Part shown: piece after piece, positions 1-4,766 of the stretch
Numbering within the stretch: position 1 is the stretch's first letter
Layout: each line of letters begins with the position of its first letter
Source of the DNA: an uncultured Collinsella sp.
Lineage (GTDB): Bacteria > Actinomycetota > Coriobacteriia > Coriobacteriales > Coriobacteriaceae
Direction of reading: 5' to 3'
Length of the DNA stretch: 10,742 nt
NCBI GenBank assembly: GCA_902470835.1
Contig: CABRHR010000070.1
Coordinates: forward strand, 1-10,742
Notes under the pieces: model-generated
The model's input: the letters and a program-made list of their open reading frames with translations, nothing else
What the model was told of the DNA's origin: nothing
Databases searched by the model: none
Program-made: the position numbers and the translations under genes

Positions 1-43
1 ACTATCCTCTTCGTCGGCAGCGTCAGATGTGTATAAGAGACAG
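1..43 (+). other. Illumina Nextera adapter left on the contig end
   Basis: This is synthetic sequence. Bases 1-2 (AC) fit the end of the P5 primer. Bases 3-10 (TATCCTCT) equal the Nextera i5 index S503/N503. Bases 11-24 (TCGTCGGCAGCGTC) are the Read 1 adapter and 25-43 (AGATGTGTATAAGAGACAG) the 19-base Tn5 mosaic end. Genomic sequence begins at 44. Translating the mosaic end gives the known artefact peptide MCIRDS, which looks like an N-terminus for the following gene. Confidence 0.98.
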
Positions 44-44
44 C

Positions 45-1256
45 GGCCACATACGCGTACTGTACACAGGCAACGTTAAGCTTTCCGATGCGGACGGTAC
101 GTACGACTACGTCAATACCGGACGCCGTGCCGATACCGTCTATGTCGAGAGCGTTGATGGCCTTGCCGGTCGGGAGTTCAGCCAAAAGCGTGTGGTGCTG
201 GCTTCCGAGGATTATCCCGAGGATTTGACCTGCCATGTGCGCGATCCCAAGGTATGGCGTGACGCGGACGGGCGTTATCACATAGTGCTGGGTGCTCGTC
301 GTCGCGTGGATGGGCCGCATGTCGAGAGCCGTTTTTGTGCGATGCACGGCGAGGGTGCCGGGCGCGACGTGGGTGAGATCCTGGTGTATGGCTCGGCCGA
401 TATGCTGAGCTGGGAGCTCGAAAGCCGTGTGTCTACGCCCGAGCGTTTTGGCTTTATGTGGGAGTGCCCGGGGTATCTGGAGCTTGAGGTGGATGGCGGT
501 GTGCCGGCGAAGTGGTTGTCCTTCTCGCCCCAGGGGCTCGAGGGCGGTCGTTGGGACCGCGGCAATGTGTATGCAGCGGGCTACATGCCTGTAACGGGCG
601 ACATTACGGGCGGCAATGACGCTTATGAGCTTGGCGAGTTCCGCCTGTGGGATGCCGGTTTTGACTTCTATGCTCCGCAGGAGTTCACGGCCGAGGACGG
701 TCGCCACATTCTGATTGGCTGGATGGGCATGCCCGATGAGCCGACCTATGGCAACGCACCCACCGTGGTGTGCGGCTGGCAGCACTGCATGACGGTGCCG
801 CGTGAGCTTACGGCCGGTGCAGGCGGCGTGGTGCTGCAGCAGCCGGCGCGCGAGATTGAGCACCATTATGCCTCGGTGCGTGTGGGGGAAGACTCGTTGG
901 AGGTTGCCGGTGATACCTGCTTTGACGTTGTTGTTGACGGTGTCGACGGCGCGTTTACCGCGACCGTTGATGGCGAGCTAAGGCTGGCGTTTATGCCTGC
1001 CGAGGGTGAACTGCCCTCGCACTTTGAGATGCGATTTACCGATGAGGGCCGCGCTTCTGCCGGCTGCGGTCGCACCGTGCGCTGGGAGCCCGTCGACGAG
1101 GTGCGCAACGTGCGCATTGTCGGTGATGTTTCGTCGGTCGAGGTGTTTGTGAACGATGGCGCGCTCGTGTTCTCGACGCGCATCTATCCCGAGGCCTATG
1201 GCGTGACCGTTGACGCTCCGGGTGCGTGCGTGACCTATCACACGCTCAACATCTAG
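45..1256 (+). CDS. GH32 beta-fructofuranosidase / sucrose-6-phosphate hydrolase, 5' truncated
   Basis: This is a glycoside hydrolase family 32 enzyme that releases fructose from sucrose, sucrose-6-phosphate or short fructans. No signal peptide can be judged because the start is missing. Visible motifs are LYTGN near the beginning, RDPKVW (transition-state Asp, codon 243-245), WECPGYLEL (general acid/base Glu, codon 462-464), and GWMGMP in the five-bladed propeller. A C-terminal beta-sandwich contains SSVEVFVNDG and STRIYPE. About 404 residues are genomic against roughly 480-500 for the family, so about 90 are missing, including the NDPNG segment with the nucleophile Asp. The gene is cut by the contig end, not decayed: the apparent ATG at 27 lies in the adapter. 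A terminator follows at 1295-1330. GH32 is clear. The exact substrate is not: sucrose-6-phosphate hydrolase is the likeliest for a cytosolic enzyme of this length. Confidence 0.93.
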   Translation, partial: GHIRVLYTGNVKLSDADGTYDYVNTGRRADTVYVESVDGLAGREFSQKRVVLASEDYPEDLTCHVRDPKVWRDADGRYHIVLGARRRVDGPHVESRFCAMHGEGAGRDVGEILVYGSADMLSWELESRVSTPERFGFMWECPGYLELEVDGGVPAKWLSFSPQGLEGGRWDRGNVYAAGYMPVTGDITGGNDAYELGEFRLWDAGFDFYAPQEFTAEDGRHILIGWMGMPDEPTYGNAPTVVCGWQHCMTVPRELTAGAGGVVLQQPAREIEHHYASVRVGEDSLEVAGDTCFDVVVDGVDGAFTATVDGELRLAFMPAEGELPSHFEMRFTDEGRASAGCGRTVRWEPVDEVRNVRIVGDVSSVEVFVNDGALVFSTRIYPEAYGVTVDAPGACVTYHTLNI

Positions 1257-1294
1257 GTGATTCATCGCATATCGGCGCTATACTGCAGCCGTTG

Positions 1295-1330
1295 CCCACG
1301 ATGCGGGGAACACCCGTATCGTGGGTTTTT
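1295..1330 (+). terminator. Intrinsic terminator after the GH32 gene
   Basis: A 13-base stem (1295-1307 with 1313-1325) contains one G-T wobble and a GAACA loop, and is followed directly by TTTTT. It should end GH32 transcription. It lies 22 bases before the next start codon, with a TATACT box at 1279-1284 upstream of it. Transcripts that start there would therefore also have to pass it to reach the next gene. Confidence 0.88.
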
Positions 1331-1352
1331 GCTTATGAAGGGACAGTGCCTT

Positions 1353-2357
1353 ATGGATGTACGGCAGCTAGAAGATGCCTGGGCTGCAAGGGCCGGCGCG
1401 CGTGAGGCGCGGTTGCTCGTGGCCTCGCATGTGCCGGCAGGGCTGTCGCAGCTGCTGATTGTGCGTCCCTGCGACCGCCTGGTGGCCTTTGCGGATGACT
1501 TTGTCGATGCGTTTGCGAGCGGCTTTGATTGCTGCGATGTCGCGCTGGTGGGCTCGCCGTCCGCCGAGGCGTTTGCCGCTGCGTCCGAGGGCTTTGATGC
1601 TTCGTTTGATGCCGAGGGGCCGCACCTGTGGTGGTTCGTTAACTCCATCGGCGGGTTTGGTCTGCGTGTGCCCGATCTGCGTGCGCTGGGTCGGGCGGCG
1701 CGTGAGGCCCATGCGCTGCTGGTCGTTGACAACACCGTGGCGTCGGCTTTTGGCTGCGATCCGCTGCGGCTGGGTGCCGTGCTGTCGCTCGAGGCGCTCG
1801 ACCGCGTGTGTGCCGGTAAGGCTCCACGCAAGCTCGTTGCTGCTTCGGTGGCGCGCTCGCAGCTCAAGCGCCATCGTGTGGATGCTGCTGCCGAGTGCGC
1901 ACATGCCCTGCTTGAGGGCTGCGGCTTGGCTAAGCTTAATTTGCCTGCTGGCGAGGCCGCTGTGCTGGAGCGGGGACTGGACTCGCTCGATGTCCGCATG
2001 CAGGCACACTTCGACCGTGCCCGTGCGCTGGCAGAGTATCTGGCCGCCAACGAGATGGTGCGCAACGTGCGCTATCCTGGGCTGAGCTCGCATCCCGACC
2101 ATGCGGTTGCAACGGGAATCCTCGAGCACGGCTTTGGCCCGGCAGTTGAATTTGACCTTATCGAGCGTAGCGCGGGCGAGCTGTTCGATGCTTTGCCGGG
2201 GGAGTTTCGTACATCGCCCGCTGGCGGCGCAACGACGCGCCTTTCGGCCCCACGTGGCAAGCAGGGGAGCACCATCCGCCTCTTCGCCGGCACCGACGAC
2301 CCCTTGGTTGTAGCGTCCACCCTGGACAACGCCCTTCGTAAATTAGCTACTTTTTAA
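1353..2357 (+). CDS. Degenerate PLP-fold protein of the Cys/Met metabolism (cystathionine gamma-synthase) family
   Basis: The 334-residue protein resembles the gamma-synthase/gamma-lyase family (fold type I). LLVVDNT carries the pyridine-binding Asp at D126, and PLRLGA follows. ERGLDSLDVRM, VRYPGLSSHP and FGPAVEFDL match the family's RGL..L..RM, YPGLP.HP and GFG..SFEL blocks. The tail TIRLFAGTDDP matches the usual RLSVGIED. Odd points: aligned without gaps from D126 to MetB, the PLP-binding lysine falls on R151, and no S-x-T-K motif exists. The N-terminal YSR.GNPT segment is absent, making it about 50 residues shorter than the family norm. It is probably not an ordinary PLP enzyme, and a regulatory or scaffold role is possible. 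I chose the ATG at 1353 because AAGGGA lies 9 bases upstream. ATG 1335 is an in-frame alternative; a GTG at 1257 would place the terminator inside the gene. The 3' end overlaps the convergent regulator by 11 bases. Confidence 0.75.
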   Translation: MDVRQLEDAWAARAGAREARLLVASHVPAGLSQLLIVRPCDRLVAFADDFVDAFASGFDCCDVALVGSPSAEAFAAASEGFDASFDAEGPHLWWFVNSIGGFGLRVPDLRALGRAAREAHALLVVDNTVASAFGCDPLRLGAVLSLEALDRVCAGKAPRKLVAASVARSQLKRHRVDAAAECAHALLEGCGLAKLNLPAGEAAVLERGLDSLDVRMQAHFDRARALAEYLAANEMVRNVRYPGLSSHPDHAVATGILEHGFGPAVEFDLIERSAGELFDALPGEFRTSPAGGATTRLSAPRGKQGSTIRLFAGTDDPLVVASTLDNALRKLATF

Positions 2358-2691
2358 TACTTGCGATGAGGTCGTTTGCTTTGGTGGCAATGATGTTGTT
2401 GATGTCGGCCTGCAGCTCCTCGTAGACCGCTATGGCTCGCTCGCCGGCGGGGGTGAGCGTGGATCCGCGGGCGCCGTCGCGCTCGATGAGTTTGCAGCCC
2501 AGCTGGCCTTCGGCCTCGTTCACGATGCGCCAGGCCTTGGAATACGCCATGCCCATGCTCTTGGCGGCGCGGTTGAGCGAATGCTCGCGGGCGATGCCCT
2601 GCAGCAACAAGACGCAGCCGTGGCCGAACACGCCCGGCAAATCCTTGTCGCACGCTTGAATGACCAACTTTGCCGTCGTTTTGTACTCCAT
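2347..2691 (-). CDS. Stand-alone ModE-type winged-helix DNA-binding protein
   Basis: The 114-residue protein consists of little more than one winged helix-turn-helix domain, of the type at the N-terminus of ModE and LysR-type regulators. Residues about 27-60 (LLLQGIAREHSLNRAAKSMGMAYSKAWRIVNEAE) form the helices. GCKLIER and GSTLTPAGERAI (65-87) form the wing. A short helical tail follows. There is no molybdate-binding TOBE domain and no LysR effector domain, so any ligand is unknown. The ATG at 2691 is preferred, with GGGGAG about 11 bases upstream; a GTG at 2700 is possible but sits too close to that site. It is divergent from guaB, sharing a 193-base intergenic region, and convergent with the PLP-fold gene, overlapping it by 11 bases. 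Autoregulation through the inverted repeat at 2717-2731 is plausible but inferred. Confidence 0.85.
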   Translation of the reverse strand: MEYKTTAKLVIQACDKDLPGVFGHGCVLLLQGIAREHSLNRAAKSMGMAYSKAWRIVNEAEGQLGCKLIERDGARGSTLTPAGERAIAVYEELQADINNIIATKANDLIASIKK

Positions 2692-2716
2692 ACGCTCCAC
2701 GTCTCCCCGCTAAAGT

Positions 2717-2731
2717 GTTTGCTGGGCAAAC
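2717..2731. promoter_or_regulatory. Inverted repeat upstream of the regulator gene, candidate operator
   Basis: GTTTGC-TGG-GCAAAC is a perfect 6+6 inverted repeat that starts 26 bases upstream of the ModE-like start codon, in the divergent intergenic region. The position suits autoregulation by a dimeric winged-helix protein. Nothing in the sequence proves binding. Confidence 0.3.
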
Positions 2732-2776
2732 GCAAAGCCTGCGTCAAACCCTCGTGTGCTCTTCTTAAATCATGCA

Positions 2777-2805
2777 TTGTAGCAGTCAAAGTGCGTTAAG
2801 ATACT
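2777..2805 (+). promoter_or_regulatory. Predicted guaB promoter
   Basis: TTGTAG (2777-2782) and GATACT (2800-2805) are separated by 17 bases, 80 bases before the guaB start. The boxes are moderate matches to the housekeeping consensus (3/6 and 4/6), but spacing and location are right. A start near 2812 would give a leader of about 73 bases containing the palindrome at 2815-2834. Confidence 0.5.
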
Positions 2806-2814
2806 TCCCCAGTA

Positions 2815-2834
2815 TTGGGCGCCCAAGGTTGGGC
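2815..2834. promoter_or_regulatory. Palindrome plus third half-site in the guaB leader, candidate operator
   Basis: TTGGGC-GCCCAA is a perfect 12-base palindrome (2815-2826). After two bases a third half-site TTGGGC follows (2829-2834). The whole is enclosed by CCCAG (2808-2812) and CTGGG (2834-2838). It lies just downstream of the predicted -10 box, where a repressor would block transcription. A palindrome with no loop fits a DNA site better than an RNA hairpin. Another 10-base palindrome, CGACCGGTCG, lies at 2857-2866. Confidence 0.35.
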
Positions 2835-2884
2835 TGGGTCCTACGAGGCCTGCAGCCGACCGGTCGCATGGAAAAAGGAGAAAC

Positions 2885-4396
2885 ATGGCTACGTTCTTTC
2901 CCGGTGAGTCCCACACGTTTTCGGAGTATCTGCTGGTCCCTGGTTACTCGTCCTCGCAGTGCATCCCCAACAACGTCTCTCTTAAGACGCCGCTGACCCG
3001 CTTTAAGCGCGGTGAGAAGCCGGCAATCACCCTGAACATCCCCATGGTTTCCGCCATCATGCAGTCCGTCTCGGGCGTCGACATGGGTGTCGCGCTCGCT
3101 ACCGAGGGTGGTCTGTCCTTCATTTACGGTTCCCAGAGCGCCGAGTCCGAGGCCGCTATGGTCAAGGCCGTCAAGGATCACAAGGCCGGCTTCGTTCAGT
3201 CCGATTCCACGCTGACCCCCGACATGACCATGGAGCAGGTCATTGAGCTCAAGGAGAAGACCGGCCACTCCACCATGCCGGTTACCGACGACGGCACTCC
3301 CAAGGGTAAGCTCCTGGGCATCGTCACCAGCCGTGACTATCGCCCCAGTCGCGATGACCACCAGACGAAGGTCTCCGAGTTCATGACCCCGCGTGAGCAG
3401 CTCATCGTGGGCGACAAGAACATCAGCCTCAAGGTTGCCAACGACGTCATCTGGGACAACAAGCTCAACGCTCTGCCGATCGTCGACGACAACGATCACC
3501 TCATGGGCATCGTCTTCCGCAAGGACTACGACAGCCACAAGACCAACCCCAACGAGCTGCTCGATAACGACAAGCGCTACATGGTCGGCGCCGGTATCAA
3601 CACCCGCGACTATGCCGAGCGCGTGCCGCTGCTCATCGAGGCCGGTGCCGACGTTCTGTGCATCGATTCCTCCGAGGGCTTCAGCGAGTGGCAGAAGCGC
3701 ACCATCGAGTGGATTCGCGCCAACTACGGCGAGGACGTCAAGGTCGGTGCCGGTAACGTCGTCGACGCCGAGGGCTTCCGCTTTTTGGCCGACTGCGGTG
3801 CCGACTTCATCAAGGTTGGTATCGGCGGTGGCTCCATCTGCATTACCCGCGAGACCAAGGGTATCGGCCGTGGCCAGGCCACCGCGCTGATCGACGTCTG
3901 CCGCGCCCGTGACGAGTACTACGAGGAGACCGGCGTCTACGTGCCCGTGTGCTCCGACGGCGGCATCGTCTACGACTACCACATGACGCTCGCCCTTGCC
4001 ATGGGTGCCGACTTTATGATGCTGGGCCGCTACTTCGCTCGCTTCGACGAGAGCCCGACCGAGCGCGTCAACGTGAACGGCCAGTACATGAAGGAGTACT
4101 GGGGCGAGGGTTCCGCGCGTGCCCGCAACTGGCAGCGCTACGACCTGGGCGGCGCCGCGAAGCTCAGCTTCGTCGAGGGCGTCGACTCCTACGTTCCCTA
4201 CGCCGGCTCCCTCAAGGACGGCGTGGGCGGCACGCTCTACAAGGTCAAGTCCACGATGTGCAACTGCGGTGCCCTCTCGATCCCCGAGCTCCAGGAAAAG
4301 GCACGCCTGACCCTGGTCAGCTCCACCTCCATCGTCGAAGGCGGAGCCCACGACGTAGTCGTGAAGGACTCCCAGCAAAGCGTCAGCTACCGCTAA
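2885..4396 (+). CDS. guaB: IMP dehydrogenase, Tritrichomonas-like type
   Basis: This enzyme oxidises IMP to XMP with NAD+, the committed step of GMP synthesis in the cytosol. The 503-residue TIM barrel carries a two-CBS insert at about residues 105-220 (the second CBS contains LNALPIVDDNDHLMGIV). Visible active-site features are D261 in CIDSSEG, the catalytic loop GGGSICITR with Cys319, the flap EYWGEGSARARNWQRYD with the Arg418-Tyr419 dyad, and Glu431. Length and these positions coincide with the T. foetus enzyme, while typical bacterial GuaB is about 485-490 residues and reads GPGSICTTR. K310 together with E431 is the pair linked to mycophenolic acid resistance in T. foetus. The start is supported by AAGGAG four bases upstream. 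Codon use is strongly C-ending, which suggests high expression. The predicted promoter is at 2777-2805; no clear U-tract terminator directly follows, but the foldback at 4400-4497 begins four bases after the stop codon. Confidence 0.97.
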   Translation: MATFFPGESHTFSEYLLVPGYSSSQCIPNNVSLKTPLTRFKRGEKPAITLNIPMVSAIMQSVSGVDMGVALATEGGLSFIYGSQSAESEAAMVKAVKDHKAGFVQSDSTLTPDMTMEQVIELKEKTGHSTMPVTDDGTPKGKLLGIVTSRDYRPSRDDHQTKVSEFMTPREQLIVGDKNISLKVANDVIWDNKLNALPIVDDNDHLMGIVFRKDYDSHKTNPNELLDNDKRYMVGAGINTRDYAERVPLLIEAGADVLCIDSSEGFSEWQKRTIEWIRANYGEDVKVGAGNVVDAEGFRFLADCGADFIKVGIGGGSICITRETKGIGRGQATALIDVCRARDEYYEETGVYVPVCSDGGIVYDYHMTLALAMGADFMMLGRYFARFDESPTERVNVNGQYMKEYWGEGSARARNWQRYDLGGAAKLSFVEGVDSYVPYAGSLKDGVGGTLYKVKSTMCNCGALSIPELQEKARLTLVSSTSIVEGGAHDVVVKDSQQSVSYR

Positions 4397-4399
4397 GCG

Positions 4400-4497
4400 G
4401 CTTTCCCAAGCACCGCACCTTGCCGTTCAAACCGTCGCTCGCGTACCAAAGTACGCGTCGCTCCTCTTTCACGGCAATCTGCGGCACTTGGAAAACC
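4400..4497. repeat. Nested palindromic element after guaB (REP/BIME-like)
   Basis: The outer arms 4406-4426 and 4471-4491 pair at 17 of 21 positions, and the pairing extends weakly to 4400/4497. Inside is a second perfect hairpin, CGCGTAC-CAAA-GTACGCG (4440-4457). The direct repeat GTCGCTC occurs at 4434-4440 and 4457-4463. No U-tract follows, so it is not a standard terminator. The layout resembles dispersed bacterial palindromic elements that sit just behind genes and protect or shape mRNA 3' ends. Whether copies occur elsewhere in the genome cannot be seen here. Confidence 0.6.
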
Positions 4498-4528
4498 CGA
4501 TCATGCTTGGGCGGGTAACAATTAGCGG

Positions 4529-4557
4529 TTGATTCACAACCACGTTATTTAGATAAA
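4529..4557 (+). promoter_or_regulatory. Possible leuS promoter
   Basis: TTGATT (4529-4534) and GATAAA (4552-4557) are 17 bases apart, each matching 4 of 6 consensus bases. It is the best candidate I see between guaB and leuS. It would give a leader of about 200 bases holding both hairpins that follow. Confidence 0.3.
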
Positions 4558-4590
4558 GCGAGATGCCCGCAAGTCGCAGGAATCTCGCTT
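4556..4590. other. Nine-base-pair hairpin in the guaB-leuS gap
   Basis: AAGCGAGAT (4556-4564) pairs perfectly with ATCTCGCTT (4582-4590) around a 17-base loop. On the + strand it is followed by GTCGTATTTG, a weak U-tract, so it could be a poor terminator for guaB or a leader structure of leuS. On the - strand TTTATC follows. The function is not determined. Confidence 0.5.
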
Positions 4591-4615
4591 GTCGTATTTG
4601 CTATCATCAGTCAAG

Positions 4616-4756
4616 TTAACCTTAGGGTCGGTCGGCTTAGCTTTGTTTGCTACAAGTTCCGCACGCAAAGAAGAGCACTTAATGTGCTCTTCGTCTTGCG
4701 CAGGACTGTCCGCAGTAGCGAATAAAGCTAAGCCGACCGACCCCAGCTAAGATTAA
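4616..4756 (+). promoter_or_regulatory. Very long hairpin leader directly before leuS
   Basis: The core arms 4625-4653 and 4715-4743 pair over 29 positions without a gap. The outermost 20 pairs are all Watson-Crick and two of the inner nine are wobbles. Below them, TTAACCTTA (4616-4624) pairs with TAAGATTAA (4748-4756) with one mismatch, across a four-base bulge at 4744-4747. At the apex, AAGAGCAC (4671-4678) pairs with GTGCTCTT (4684-4691) around TTAAT. The base of the stem touches the leuS ribosome-binding site AAGGAG (4756-4761), and the start codon is at 4767. It lacks the T-box consensus and has no leucine-rich leader peptide. It could be a regulatory leader or a MITE-like foldback insertion. 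Confidence 0.75.
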
Positions 4757-4766
4757 AGGAGCTGAT

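Noticed and set aside
27..44. ATG at 27 as start of the GH32 gene
   Set aside because: It lies in the Nextera mosaic end; the peptide MCIRDS is an adapter translation.
1257..1352. Upstream extension of the PLP-fold gene to the GTG at 1257
   Set aside because: It would translate through a strong intrinsic terminator and has no family similarity; ATG 1353 has a ribosome-binding site.
2786..4378. Long open frame antisense to guaB
   Set aside because: It is a mirror of the biased codon use of guaB; the Val/Gly/Asp/His-rich translation has no recognisable domain. Similar antisense frames over leuS (4728-5729, 5907-7085) and nusA (8846-9607) were dropped for the same reason.
4682..4750. 22-codon leader peptide in the leuS hairpin
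   Set aside because: The predicted peptide has a single Leu codon, no clear ribosome-binding site and lies within the stem; it does not fit leucine attenuation.
4616..4766. T-box riboswitch controlling leuS
   Set aside because: I find no UGGNACC antiterminator sequence and no terminator with U-tract; the structure is one long hairpin instead.
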